DNA of 64,000 nt from positions 34,486,027 through 34,550,026 of the forward strand of contig OZ024741.1 in the NCBI GenBank assembly GCA_964016885.1. Direction: 5' to 3'. This stretch comes from Eledone cirrhosa. Its lineage: Eukaryota > Mollusca > Cephalopoda > Octopoda > Eledonidae. Positions 36,731 through 49,700 of this stretch are shown piece by piece. The notes beneath the pieces were generated by a model, which was given only the letters and a program-made list of their open reading frames with translations, did not search any database and was not told where the DNA came from. The position numbers and the translations under genes were made by a program. The stretch's first letter is position 1, and the number at the start of each line of letters is the position of its first letter.

Positions 36731-36916
36731 AATTGTTTCTACTTTTGGCACAAGGCCAGCAATTGCCCAGTACATTACTGGTACTTTATTTTATCGATCC
36801 CGTAAGGATGAAAGGCAAAGTTAATCTCGGCGGGATTTGAACTCAGAATGGCAAGGGCGGTAACTCTATGCATCAAAGCATGGCGTCCGACCTTCTACCG
36901 ATATTGCCAATCCACC
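36731..36916 (-). mobile_element. tRNA-derived SINE (family S1), full length
   Basis: All S1 blocks are present, from the A-box-like ggattggcaatatcggtaga to the tagaaacaatt tail. It forms the outer part of the inverted structure that spans 36731-39623. Confidence 0.88.
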
Positions 36917-36920
36917 GCCC

Positions 36921-37018
36921 TAATAATAATAATAAACGAAAGACAGTTACTTTAGTCCATCCCAATTTATTTTATTATATGTATTTCGAAGATGCATAAG
37001 CCAAAACATGTTCTCTTC
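36921..37018. repeat. Left arm of a widely spaced inverted repeat
   Basis: aataaacgaaagacagttac through aaacatgttctcttca is mirrored at 39423-39534. The right arm has about 14 extra bases. Confidence 0.9.
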
Positions 37019-37398
37019 ATATTCCTTTTCTTGGCAGAAATTTTCTCGTGCTTTACCTTATGAAAATGCATCTATATCTAAGTGATGAGACCTTAGTACC
37101 ACAGAGAGCCTCCACATCATTCATAATAGACAATTAATTATAAATAAATGCTCGGAAGTCTTCACAAGTTTAGCAAAACATTTCCTAGGGTATTTAGTAA
37201 AATTTTAAATAAAATTCAATAGACTATAAAATAAGTAATATAAAATTTCTTTATATATAGTTTTTAAGCTATTTTATTTTTAAATCGTTTATAAAGCTAA
37301 ATAGACCAAATAAGTATTATCATTTTTGTTCATCATAACTTTTACATCTATTCTAATTAACTCTAATTAGTATATAAGTGAATTAATTTTAATATAAA

Positions 37399-38365
37399 CT
37401 AGCAGTAAAGCCCGGCGTTGCTCGGGGTCGCTCAGTAGCTGTGTTAAAGTTACAATGTTAAGTTTCTTTCTTGGCTTAAAAACTGTAGTGTCTACTGTGC
37501 AGACTTGCATGTGGTGTTTTTGATTAATATTCCCTCAACCAACAATATGCCTTATGAAGTTAAGAAAACATAACGATAACCCGAATGTTATAACAAAAGA
37601 GGATGCTGGGGATAGAAACTGCACTGGTTATTTATTAACAAAGATCGAAAATGTAAACACTGCAACGCAGAGAAAAACATTAGCGTAACCAAATTATCAG
37701 TTGTCTGTCTGCACGCCTATATCACCTCTCTGCACGACTGTCTGTCTGCACGCCTATATCACCTCTCTGCACGACTGTCTGTCTGCACGCCTATATCACC
37801 TCTCTGCACGACTGTCTGTCTGCACGCCTATATCACCTCTCTGCACGACTGTTTGTCTGCACGCGTATATCACCTCTCTGCACGACTGTCTGTCTGCACG
37901 CCTAACGACGAAATATTTGCTTGTTTTACGTAGTCTTTAAATAGACTTGTTTTCAAGTAAAAATATTGTTTTAAAATGCTTTTAAATGGAAATGAAGCAA
38001 AACGGAAGCTTAGTGTTCGAACTGATGAATTTTGCAGGTCAATATTTTGCTGGCTCGACAACTGTTCGTGTATTGTGTTAATGTCATTTTAAACGCTGAG
38101 AAAGCCAGCGTAATTTTTTACGTAAGACGCTCAATGTAAACAGAACAAAGGGAAATAACTGATAACTTACGCTCAAAAATCGATACATTATATTCGATTT
38201 CGTCACATAGGGTGGGTCAATTTGAAATATTTTTTTTCCGATGTCTTCGCTAGGGCTCAATGTACAAGTATAGCAATTTCGGTGCAATTCCGTCAGAGAT
38301 TCTAAGAGGAGATGTGTGCCAAAAATCGATAGACAGACAGACAACCACAGTTTTATATATATAGA
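37399..38365 (-). mobile_element. Non-autonomous Helentron-like element, both termini present
   Basis: On the minus strand it starts tctatatatataaaactgtg followed by TGTC repeats (38365 downward). It ends with the cgagcaacgccgggctttac hairpin region and tgctagt at 37399. The length is about 967 bp. No Rep/helicase is encoded. Inside is a 36-bp minisatellite. TC start, hairpin and CTAG(T) end are what I know of Helitron/Helentron-type elements. Confidence 0.75.
37701..37905 (+). repeat. 36-bp minisatellite, about six copies
   Basis: The unit ctgtctgtctgcacgcctat plus atcacctctctgcacga is repeated with rare substitutions (gtttgtctg, cacgcgta), all inside the Helentron-like element. Internal minisatellites are common in HINE-type elements. 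Confidence 0.95.
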
Positions 38366-39095
38366 TTGACAAATTAGGCATTATAATACATGCATTTTTC
38401 CTTTGAACTAATTTATTAATCCTGTATCCTGATACCCTAGCCAGTTATAATATTTTAATATAAATTGATAAATTAGGCTATTATACACGCATTTTTCCTT
38501 TGAACTAAATTATTAATCCGGTATCCTGATACCCTAGCCAGTTATAAAAATAGCAACGCCAATTGTTAAATATTTTCTTCCACTCATATAATATTTTCTA
38601 TCATAAAATTGTAAACATAGATAAATTAGGCTACAACAAATACATCTTTTCCTTTGAACCAATTGATTAATCCATTAATGGAGGCACATGGCTTAGTGGT
38701 TAGAGCATTGGTCTTGCAATCAAAAGGTTGTGAGTTCAATTCTCAGACCGGGTGATGTGTTGTTTCCTTGAGCAATACACTTTATTTCACATTGCTCCAG
38801 TTTACTCAGCTGTAAAAATGAGATGATAGGGACTGGGGTCCATATCATTCCACTGCAAAGTGGTCGTGGAGGTGCCACGGCAAAAAAGCACCCAGCACTC
38901 ACTGTAAATGAGGTTGCAGAAATCAAGCCAGAATCAGTTCCCGTCCCACCCTTGCAAGTAGGGAAAAGCGGACGTAAAATGATGATGATGATGTTGATTA
39001 ACATGATAACCTAGTCAGTTATAAAAATAGCAATGCCAATTCTAAATTTTTTTTCCCACTCATATAATATCTACTAAATTAAATTGTCTACGAAA
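38366..39095 (+). repeat. Three AT-rich tandem copies, the third split by a SINE
   Basis: The word order tgataaattaggc, tttttcctttgaac, tattaatcc, cctgataccctagccagtta occurs at 38368-38445 and 38466-38550. A third copy begins at 38619, is interrupted at about 38672 and resumes at 39003 (gataacctagtcagttataa). Confidence 0.85.
38672..38998 (+). mobile_element. tRNA-derived SINE (family S2), essentially intact
   Basis: A box cttagtggttagagcattg at about 38692, B box gtgagttcaattctc at about 38730, then ttgagcaatacactttattt, cattgctccagtttactcag, one VNTR unit and agaaatcaagccagaatcag, ending in (GATGAT)n. Because it interrupts a tandem unit its limits can be set to within a few bases. A short attaa/gattaa on each side could be the target duplication. 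Confidence 0.92.
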
Positions 39096-39422
39096 TTAGT
39101 AATTTAAAAATTTGTCTTTATTATATAGTTACATTATTACTTTAGCATCTTCCAATATGTTTTTGGGTATAGTATCTAATTTAATCTAACATAAGTTATA
39201 AATAAATAGACTAGTGGTCAATATTTGTTTTGATTTTTTTTACCAATCCAGTAATGTTCTTGCCAGTTCAAAAACATCAATACCAATCGTAATATTTCTC
39301 CCACTTGTATAATACATTGTGTTGAGGTTTTTTCCAAGCATATACTTGCCGACCATGGATCTGAACAGCTCATCTGACCACCTGCATATCAAATGATTTC
39401 TACATCTCCTGTTGATTTTATC

Positions 39423-39534
39423 TGAAGAGAACATGTTTTGGCTTATGTTATACATGAGCCTGGCATTTTCGAAATACATATAATAAAATAAATTGGGATG
39501 GACTAGAGTAACTACCTTTCGTTTATTATTATTA
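39423..39534. repeat. Right arm of the inverted repeat begun at 36921
   Basis: Reverse complement of 36921-37018 with an extra ttatacatgagcct stretch near 39450. Confidence 0.9.
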
Positions 39535-39623
39535 ACTTTGCCTTTCATCCTTACGGGGTCGATAAAATAAAGTACCAGTAATGTACTGGTAATTGCTGGC
39601 CTTGTGCCAAAAGTAGAAACAAT
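39532..39623 (+). mobile_element. S1 SINE 3' half
   Basis: Only the part from ttaactttgcctttcatcct to tagaaacaatt is present; the tRNA-like head is missing. It is joined directly to the inverted-repeat arm. Confidence 0.85.
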
Positions 39624-39879
39624 TATTATTATATATATATATTGACAGAGAAAGAGAGAGATAATAATCTGTCCATTCTTTCTTTAAGACACACACACAG
39701 CATTTGTGTGTAAATAAATGTTGACTACATGTAAGCGACACCAAATACTTTTTATAAGAATATTGTTCTGATAGCAATCTAATGTCTCTAAAGTTGAGGA
39801 CATTTGATGAATCCGGCCCATATTAAGTAGGAGAAAGAAGACTAGACAAGTTTTCACACTTACTGGAGCGTTCACTTGC

Positions 39880-40330
39880 ATGGGCAGAATGACAGTAACA
39901 ACCACTCCGTTCCTCCCAATGCCCCCTTTTTCTCTACCACCATCCTAGGCCCCCAGTGCCCCCTGTGGACGGTAGCACCCACTTTGAGAACCACTGTTTT
40001 AAAGTATGTTACAATATCATGATGACAAAAAGAAAGGAAAGAGGGAGAGAGAAATGGGGTGGGCAAACCCTACACTCAAAGCTGGACAGTATATCTCAGC
40101 TGCAACTCTGCAGATATTGAAAGCATTGCCACAAGAGCTAGCACTAGCTGCTGGTTCAATCATTCCTCCTCGGTGTGATGCCTTCAACCTGTTTTAGAGG
40201 GAATGCTTTTGCAGTCTTGTCTGCGGGACACAGCCCCATTACCGTCGCGCCCAAGGCCCAGAGCACCCCCCCCCTCCATTCTTCTGTGATACTAGAACCC
40301 TTGCCACACCCTTCTTTTTCTGTTTTTTAA
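39880..40330. other. Moderately GC-rich stretch, nothing recognised
   Basis: Contains cccactttgagaaccactg, a phrase common near hAT-type element ends in many animals, and a 63-codon frame (40006-40197) that I do not recognise. Too little to classify. Confidence 0.3.
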
Positions 40331-40543
40331 AAATATTTTCCTATTTTACATGCTATTCTTTCTTCTCAATCTAAATTTTCTTTTTTCTTGCATTTACATG
40401 ATATATTTTTACATAGAATAAAGATCTAAATATTTCAATTTATTGTAAATTATTGTAGACATAAAATATATATAAAAAAAAGAAAGAAAAAAGAAAAACA
40501 AAACAAAACAAAGAACATCAAAGGTAAGTTTTCAGATAGCTCA

Positions 40544-40549
40544 TTTATT
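40544..40549 (-). terminator. AGL: Candidate AGL polyadenylation signal (AATAAA on minus strand)
   Basis: AATAAA on the minus strand is followed, in transcript direction, by a T/GT-rich stretch (complement of the A-rich 40480-40515). This is the arrangement expected of a poly(A) site. Other AATAAA motifs occur between here and the stop, so this is only one candidate. Confidence 0.25.
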
Positions 40550-41057
40550 TTCAGAATCCTATCACAGTCTTTGGCTTGCCAAAATTACTTCTATATACAT
40601 CAATGGATTCTCATCTATATAAGCAGTCAAATATTTCAAATGGAAAATAAATACAGCAGTAAAAAAAAAAATATTAATTAATAAAAAAAAAAATCCTTTC
40701 ATTAAAAAAAACAGAAATGAATGGCTGGGAAGTGGGAGCATAATGGGTGTGATTTAAAAAAGAACATTTTTATAGGGAGTAATTATATAAGAATAATTCT
40801 ACCAAACAAAGAAAAAAAACAGAGTTTAAGGCATGTTTGCACATACACACACAAAAGGAAAAAAAAAATCAGCTATAATAAATATCAAAATAATTTCAGT
40901 ATCACAGCCATGCCTGAAGCTCAATACTAAAAAAAAAAGGAAAAACATGCAATATTTTCTTTGCATTCCAACACACCACCACAACAGTGCAGAGGGGGCG
41001 AGTATTTATAAACTATTTAAAAAGCACTTTCATGACTCACTCACCTAAAATTTAGGG

Positions 41058-41059
<2 letters not shown>

Positions 41060-41101
<42 letters not shown>
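41060..41101. repeat. (TA)n microsatellite
   Basis: About 42 bases of TA inside the putative AGL 3' UTR. Confidence 0.97.
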
Positions 41102-41104
<3 letters not shown>

Positions 41105-43696
41105 CATGTATATTGTGGATATTTTTAGAAAAAGGAAAAAGGTTAAACTAAATCAAATCTTCCAGGATTTTCTGGTTGTTCGGTTTCCTCTGCCACCACA
41201 TAGATTACTTTACAATATTTTTGATAAATCATTAATGTATATTTGAAAACCAGTGCAAGTGTATGTGTGTGTGCATGTGTTTGTGTGTGTGTGTGTGTGT
41301 GTAATTAATTAGGTTGCAACACTGTTTCATATGTATGTATATATATATATCATGATACTGATTAACAAGTTTAATTTAAATTTAATTTAATACTATGGGT
41401 TTTGTATCATAGAACCAGGGGTAGGGTGGTATCAAAAGGGTTAAAACGGAGGAACAAAAAAGGTCAGAAGTAAATAAATTACAGCCCTTCTCCAAAGGGC
41501 AAAATGAGTTGAAATTTTCTCTACGTTCACAGTCCACTTATTTTAGTTATAGTTTAACTATTCTTTTATTTTTACTAGATAAATTTTCTTCCAGTTTAAG
41601 GAATTGAAGTTCGAAAGCAAAGTAAAAAAGATAAAGATTTGATGAGAGATAATCCACTAGAGGACTGTAATGTATTTTATAAGGGATTCAAAGAGTGTAT
41701 AAGCTCTCTCTATTTTAGATAGAGGAGATGGGGTGAGGGGAGGGAGGAAGGGAGTTAGTTGTAAAATTGCAACTCATTTTACTCCTAAAAACAAAACAAA
41801 AAAAATGTCTAGAATCTTTGCTGATAACTAGATTTTAGTGAGCAGCACTGACTACAAGCCAAACTTACAACAAAGCATATGGGCATGCTGTGTACCCACA
41901 ATGTACCATCGAAAATGTTGTTCACAGGCTTGCAGCAATTACAAAGAAATGGATACATGTCATGGAAAATGACTTAGAAATGGTTTCCATGGTGCCAAGA
42001 AAAACTGAAAGCTGAGCAAACTCTTCACTAAAAGTTCAATCTCTCAGAGAAGAACAGGGGAGAGTGGCTTGTCTTTTAAATGTCAGACTAAGTTGGTCTG
42101 ACATAACTGGGTTAGACGACTGTCTGTCATTTACTTCTGAACTCATTTGACCAAAACAGCTATCAGTTAAAAGAGTGAATAACAAATGATAGAAAAACTA
42201 AGATTCAACACATTCTGTGTTGGTGACATTACATAGATAATAGTCTAAAAATCTACTGAATCAAAACTTTGCATTACAAACAATGAACTAGTCTGGAATA
42301 TTCAAAATGCTATTGTTTTAACTATAATTACTTGCATATTATCATTTTTGTGCCTATATGTTTGTGGTTAATTATTACTACAGATACTAATGTAAACAAT
42401 ATAATGTATGTATAGGTGTATCTATCTATTTAACTGTCTGAATGTCTGTCTGTCTTCTATCTGTGTATATATCACTCTTCACATGAGGAATGACATGCAA
42501 TAACTTAAATATAAATATAGCTGATCTTTTTATCAATAACAAACAATAGATACATTATAGAACCAAGAGAATAATCTATAGTTAAATGTCAAAGAATAAT
42601 GTTATCATTAATGAAGGGAATCTCAAAAATCTAATTTTAAAAATACTTATGCTGCGAAACAAGGCAGCATTAGATTAATAACTAAAATATTTAAATAATT
42701 AATCATTCCAGCGACTATGGGAGACAAATTGAGACATTTTTCTGTCTTATGAGACCGCATAAGTGAAGCATAAACCTCACCATACTTTGTCAAAGTAGAA
42801 ATGACAGAATCCCTAAGTAGATATATTATATCTATCATAAATGTGATGTGTATATATAGATGTAGAAACAAAGGAGATACTCTACTGCATGCTGATAGAC
42901 TACTGGGAGTCCTTTGCTATAGATGTAAATGTAAAATTACATAATCAGATAATATAGATGCCTTATATATACATATATATAAAACATGGTGAGTAAGTAT
43001 TCAACCTTACCTTTTGGATTGTTGTGAATAATACAGATTTCTTCATGTCACATAGAACTAATAAGTCCTATATATGTGAAAGCATCTTCTATTTTTGGAG
43101 GTTGCATTGAGAGTAGATAAGCAGCATCACTAAAGTCATACAATAACAAACAATTTACTATTACTTATCAGCTACATTGTTAACAGTAATTTAGTTTGTT
43201 GTTTGAACAATTTTACTTTTATCATATTTCAAATGAACACTGCCAATGCACTTCAATTAACTTTGAAACTAATCAAGAATTAGGAGGGATTTAATACAAT
43301 AACTCACATTTTTAACATATTAAGCTAGAACAAAATGTTTTTTTTTTTATAAAGTTATGTTAGAAGGTTTTGATATAACTATGAAAACTAAAAATGGCAG
43401 TTCTGAATCACAGAACACAAAGCAGGTTGTTATCAAAAGGGTTAATAAACTTAGATTTATTTATTTGTTTAAATAATTTGTTATTGTATAAACTTATTGA
43501 TGCTGCCTATCCACTCCTAAAACACATGTGGTGGCAAATTAAGTGATTACATCAGAATGAACAGAATGATGGATCATGGCATAAACTCTGCTTTCTTTCA
43601 CACGTTATTGCTTTAAAGGGGGAAAGGTTTGGTATAATACCAAGTGAAAATGGGTTGGTGTGGAATGGGTTTGTACGAGGAGAAATGTGGGCAAAT

Positions 43697-43780
43697 TCAA
43701 ACCATAAATTCCAGGTCGTACAGTGTCTCCAGAACTGTGCCTATACTCCATGCTTGTGCCTGACAACTGGGAGGGCAGTA
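43697..43780 (-). CDS. AGL: AGL last coding exon with stop
   Basis: A 27-codon exon plus TGA, too short to appear as an ORF. After a tatctttcag acceptor it reads [20 protein letters not shown], then YDLEFMV and stop. It aligns with the C-terminal end of animal AGL, which usually stops at LYDL; four extra residues (EFMV) are present here. Confidence 0.95.
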   Translation of the reverse strand, partial: YCPPSCQAQAWSIGTVLETLYDLEFMV

Positions 43781-46700
43781 CTGAAAGATAATGACAATTA
43801 TTATTTTAAGTGTTACAATATATATATATAAACATAAACACACACATGCTTTCTCTCCTTCCATAATTTTTTATTTTATTTCTTCCTCTCACTCTCTTTC
43901 AATTCTCTTATGTCTCATTCTATCTTCTGATGACAGACTGATGTACAAAACATTAAGACACTTTTCCTATATCTAGTGTTAAACTAATATATATCTTCAC
44001 TGTACTGAATCATTTTGCTCTGTTCTTTTTATCAATTTATTTTTCACATCATCATTTTTACGTCCATTTTTCAGCACAGCAGCTCTCCTCTGCTAGTCTT
44101 AGCAATTTGAGGTTAGCTCTCACAACCTCTCCTCATATATATATCAACATCATCATTGTCCATCATCATTACCATCCATTTTCCATGCTAGCATGTGTTA
44201 GACGAGTTGTTCTACTGTGAGACAAGCCAGATCAGGTGACCATGTCCTGCTCATACAGAACTGTTTCTCACTTGGTTTCTATGGTTGGATACCCTTCTTA
44301 ACACCAACCATATTTAGAGTGTGGACTGGGTGTTTTTTGTTGTGACACTTACATGACCATTTTACAGTGTGGACTGGGCACTTTTTCTCATGACACCAAA
44401 ACTACCACTTTATCGAGTTGACTGGGGGCTGTGGTGGGGGGAAGTAGATGGGGATTGGTGAGGTAGATCTAGGGTGGGGCACTTATTGGGTGAAGGGTGG
44501 TGGTGCAAAGATGTGGATGAAGGGTCGGGTCTTAGGACATGGGTGGAGTGTTAGCATGTGGGAAGTGTATGGAAAGGGGAGGGAGGGATGTGGATGAAGG
44601 GTGGGGGAATTATGACATGTGAAATGTATGGAAGGTAGGGGAAGGTAGTGCATACAAGATGTATGATTCAACTTGTGCACATAGGAAGGCAGGTCTTCTG
44701 TATTACTGCATACTGCCAAATATCTTGATCCTGTGTCATCGCCTTCAAGAGGTGCAATTGTGCAAGGTCACCTTTTATCACCGCATCCCAAGTCTTCGTA
44801 GGTCTTCCTACTTCGTAGCTTCCATCAATTTTTAGTTGCCCTGCACTTTTTTATGGAGCTGTCATCCTTCATACACATCACATGTCCATGCCAATGCATT
44901 CTCCTCTCCTGCACACTGCATCTGATCCCTCTTATGCTCAGCTTCTCTCTCAGTTCATTTAGGCTTTGCCATTCATGTATTACTATTACACATCTATCAA
45001 AGCATACCAGCTTCATTTCTTTCCAATCTTCGCAGGTCTTCTGCACACAGTGTCCAAGTCTCCCTACCATGCAACATTGCTGTCCATATACACGCATTAT
45101 ATAATCTTCCCTTCATCTTGACGGAAAAACCTTTTGTAGTTACCAGCAGTAGTAACTCCTTGAACTTTTTCCATCCCATTCTCACTCTGGCTACTTTACT
45201 TTCGGAACACCCACCTCCATTGCTAATTTGGTCACCCAGGTAACAGAAACTATCAACTACTTTTACTGAGCCGACTGGGCATTTAAAGGAGCTAGTATCC
45301 TGTGGGGTCTTGCTATGCTACTTACTGCACTTGTGTAATGAACACACACACATATATATAAAAATTAATGTTAAGACAGATGTTACATAAACATATTTAT
45401 TGGATAATACATATTTCAGTGAGACCAGTGGGAAGTTATGCAATCATTACAACAGCAACTGGCACCAGTGTGACATCATCAGATGTTAACACAATTATGT
45501 GAAGGAGTTGATATGATTTTATCATGATACCTGCACAAGAGAGGTTGTCATGTTTTTGTCACAATTGAAGAGTCCTCCGACTCTTTGTTTGGCACATTTT
45601 CTATGGCAGGATGATCTTCCTATCAACAATCAATTTACCGTGTGGATTAGGTGCATCTATCTTCAACACTAGATAGGTTGTTATGTTTTTGACACAGCTG
45701 AAGGTTCCTCCTGGCCCTTTGTTTGGCAGATTTTCTATGGGTGGATGACCTTCCTATCACCAACCACACCACAGAGTGCATTAACTGCTTTTATCATATA
45801 GCTTACCAACACTAAAGAGGTTAAAGAGGTTGTCATACACTTGAAACAATTGGAAAGTCTTTGCAACACGTTTTGACATGGTTTCTACAACAGGATGCCC
45901 TTCCTGTCACCAAACACCTTAGAAGGTGTACTATGTGCATTTTTGAAGCATTAGTCTAAGAGAGGTTGTCAATCATTTACTAAACTAAAGAACCCTCTCT
46001 ATCCTAGGGTCACACAAAGGATGGAAAGCAAAGTCGACCTCTGCTGAATTTGAATTTGGGGCACAGAGAGCTGGAACAAATACCTGCAAAACATTTTAAT
46101 CCAACACTCTAAAGACACTGCCATTTTGCCAATTTTGCCATCTAAAGAATACCGCCATACAAACATATAAAATAAAGGAAATAAGAAAAGGTTTTGACTT
46201 GAAGAAATACTTACTGTGCCATTTTCATTTGTCAATTCTGGCAAGGATTTCCAAGGAGAACTGAGCAAATGTTGGTAATGCTTGGTAAGACAGATTTTTA
46301 CTTCATTCATTGCTTTCTTTAATGTACCTGGTTTAGTCTTATCAAGGATATTGGCGAAATGCAGTTTGGCACGGAAGAAGAAGCCAACAGGCCAAAGCCA
46401 TTCCTATGCAAAAAAAACAAAAAAACGGAATAAATATTAATTAAATATTGTACTTGATCTAGGACCATTTGTTGAAACTGAGAATACAGAATGTCAGTTC
46501 ATCCAAAACGTGATGAGCCTTGATGATTGAGAAAGACTTTTTCAACATGACATCTGTCATAGAGGTTTTAGTAGAATTGTGTAGTGTTCAGGTCAGTGTT
46601 ATGTTGGTGAGGGGGCAACACAACTTTTTGATACATAATAATAGACAGTACTATTAAGAAATACATGAGAAGTGAATATAACAGTTTTTATGCATTCTTA

Positions 46701-49700
46701 AATGACTAAAATGTCTCTTGTACTGACATCCCTGAAGTCTTAGTCACTCAATGAAATGAAGCAAAAGTAGAAAAAATAAAAACAATAACTAAAAGAAGCC
46801 ATTCATCAAATGAAGCCAAGGAAACTACATTTCCATTGGTGTTTCCATTGCTGATACTATCTTTTCATCACAACTCCTGGATCATTGAATTTTGGTGACA
46901 GAAGATAGGATTTGAACTTAGAATGTACAAAGCCAAAACAGATACTGGAAAGCATACCACCTGATTCTTTAACAATTCCACCAATCTACTGCCCCTAGAT
47001 TGGTACTTTGCTTATTAACCCTGAGAGAATGAAAGACAAAGCTGACCTTGGTAGGATTTGAACAAATACCACAAAGTATTTTTTAAATCTGATTTTCTAA
47101 CAACAATGCTAATTGTGTTTGACTTTTTAATCTCTGTTTTATAAAGCCTCCATAACTCATCTTATGATGAAATAGATGTAGTATCTTTCTTAAGCCTAAA
47201 TGTGCATCAGGCTGGGGCTTGATCTGGTTTCATTTCATCTCCTTCTGAACCACTCAGCTGAAAAAAAGAGTAGCAGTGGAAGGCAGAAGGGTTAACCTTG
47301 TGAAGGACTGGCATCTTGTACTTTACTATCCTTTGTACACTCAGATGCTTAATCTCATGATGAAACAAAAGAAAATTAAAAAAATTCAATAGCTAAAAAA
47401 TTAGAAAATATTTAGTGAGTTCATACTTACAGGCCCTTGATGGTAGTTAAAGCCCCTGGCCACTTTAAAGTCATCTGAATCATTGGTGTTATCATATACT
47501 CCAGTATAGTTCCAATCACTTGAAATGAAATAATGACATTCTTTCAGGTTAGGGAAAAGATGACACAATATACAACATTTTAAGGTCATTTTCATTGCTA
47601 AAGCAGAGGTTAACCTTGTAGAGCCCCACAACAAGCTTCTACTTTTCCTATATCCTTTGCATACCATCTCACCAACTTTCATTTTCTCCTCCATCATCTT
47701 TAGCCATGTCTTTCTTGGTCTTCATCTTCTGCTACTTCCTTCTACATTCATTTTCACTACTCCTCTCACCCAGTTATTTTCATCCTTCCTCAACACATGA
47801 CCCAGCCATCTCTTTCCATTTCTCTTCACAACATTTACCATTTGCTCAATTCCCATCATCCTCTACAATTGATTGTTTTGTGTCCTCTCAACTTATCTTT
47901 ACAGTATCGAATAGGAGCATTTTATAATGGCATCAATACAACATTTATACAGTGTACTGGGTGCATCATATCATAGCTTAGCACTACAAAAGTTGTTATT
48001 TCCTCAGCAACACACACATATATATGTTGTGTCATCAATTGCTGTGTGGGTCAATGCCTGACACTCCCCCAGTGCCACACACTGGGATATCAAACCCACA
48101 AACTAATGGTTATGAAACTTCATAACCATATTAGTATCTGTGCACAGTAGTGATATATAAAGATTCCAGGGTTCAAGCTAAAAAATATTACAAAATCTGA
48201 TATTAGAAAAAAAACTTACCTAGGATCTAGAGTTTTCATACCTAGTGGACCCAATAAGACACTTTCTGCAATTGTTAATGCATACCATGCTTTCTCAGGT
48301 GAAAATAATTCAGGAGCCTAGAAATTAATAAGAGAAGTAAGTGAGAAACTGGAACCAGACATAAATTAGATTATAAATTAAATTTATAAAACTATTGCTT
48401 CGAAACCCTGATGTTGGTTATCACTTTTAACTGGAGACTACTGTATTATAAATTACACTTTTTTCAATGTAAGTGTATGAAATACTAGCATGCAGCTTAT
48501 CTTTTGGACCTACAAAGCCTCAATTTAAGATACATAGGACAGATATCCCTTATGTTAAGGAAAATTGGCGTGCAGAATTTAGCACTTTTGGAAATAATAA
48601 AATATGATACCGATTTGGGTATACAGACCATAAATCAAGGTAAACAACACTTTGGTCTCAGATGTTGTGGATGTTAATGGGTGTTGGTGTTGAATAAGTG
48701 TTGTGTAATAAAGTGGTTCTGTGTTTGGTTAATAATTGGATTAATCAGATGTGTATTGCAGGTATGTTGTGTAAGCCTTTGGTTAGTTAGGTAATTTTGT
48801 TGGTTATTGTGGAGTGTTGTATGTGATGCTAGTATCATCATATTTATCATTATGTATGCTTTATTCTACAGGAAAAGTTTTGACAATATTGATGTGTAAT
48901 CGTTCTGATCGATCGACAAGATCCCAGACCTCATTCGCTTGCCGAGTGGGGTGGACTGCATCAAATTGGACCAAGGAAACAATGTTTCCATTAGTCTTTC
49001 CATTACTGATACTATCTACCAGTTGCAACTCCTGCCAGAAAGAGCAACATAAAATAAAGAGTCTTGCTCAAGGACACAGTGCATCACCCAGTCCGAGAAT
49101 TGAACTCGCAACCTCATGATTGCAAATCCAACTCTCTAACCACTAAGCCATGCACCTTGTGTAATAGTGTTGTGTAATGGAGTAGTTCTCTGTATTTGAT
49201 GGATTGTTATTCTGAGGGTTATTTGGTTTGTACTGTAGATGTCTGGGGATACATTTAGTTGTGTGTATATTCTTTTGCTATTGTTGAAGGATGTAACAGT
49301 TATGTGTTATCAGTTTATTTGTCCTTATGTGTGCATTTGTCTTTGGAAAATGTTCTGGCATTGTGGTTGGCTAGAATTGTTTGACTTCTTTATTGTTTGT
49401 AGGGGCCATATTATATTTGAGGAACTTTCATACAAGTCTTGCATATATATATATATATAATATCAATAATATAAGTATGTATATGTACATACAGTAGTAT
49501 GTATATATATACATACATGCACACATATATATATATATATGTACGTATGGATTTACCGAACATTTATTATAAGGCTCAGTGTATTTGTAAACAAACATCC
49601 CAAATTAAGCCGCACAGTGTTTAGCAACCATCGTTGCTCATTTGTTCAACATTGACAAAGGAACGATGTACTAGTTTCAAGCTTATTAGCTATCGTCAGC

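Larger units (their letters stand above)
40500..43696 (-). other. AGL: Probable AGL 3' UTR / repeat-poor flank
   Basis: This stretch is notably poor in SINE, LINE and foldback sequence compared with both sides. It has only one (TA)n tract (41060-41101) and one (GT)n tract (41281-41302), and no convincing ORF on either strand. That fits a long 3' UTR of AGL, but nothing in the sequence proves the transcript extends this far. Confidence 0.35.

Noticed and set aside
38690..38750. Functional tRNA gene
   Set aside because: A and B boxes are present, but there is no acceptor stem pairing and the sequence continues as a SINE body with (GATGAT)n tail.
44825..45097. Host gene on the minus strand
   Set aside because: The residues ([12 protein letters not shown] and neighbours) are the C-terminus of LINE family A, repeated at 61310.
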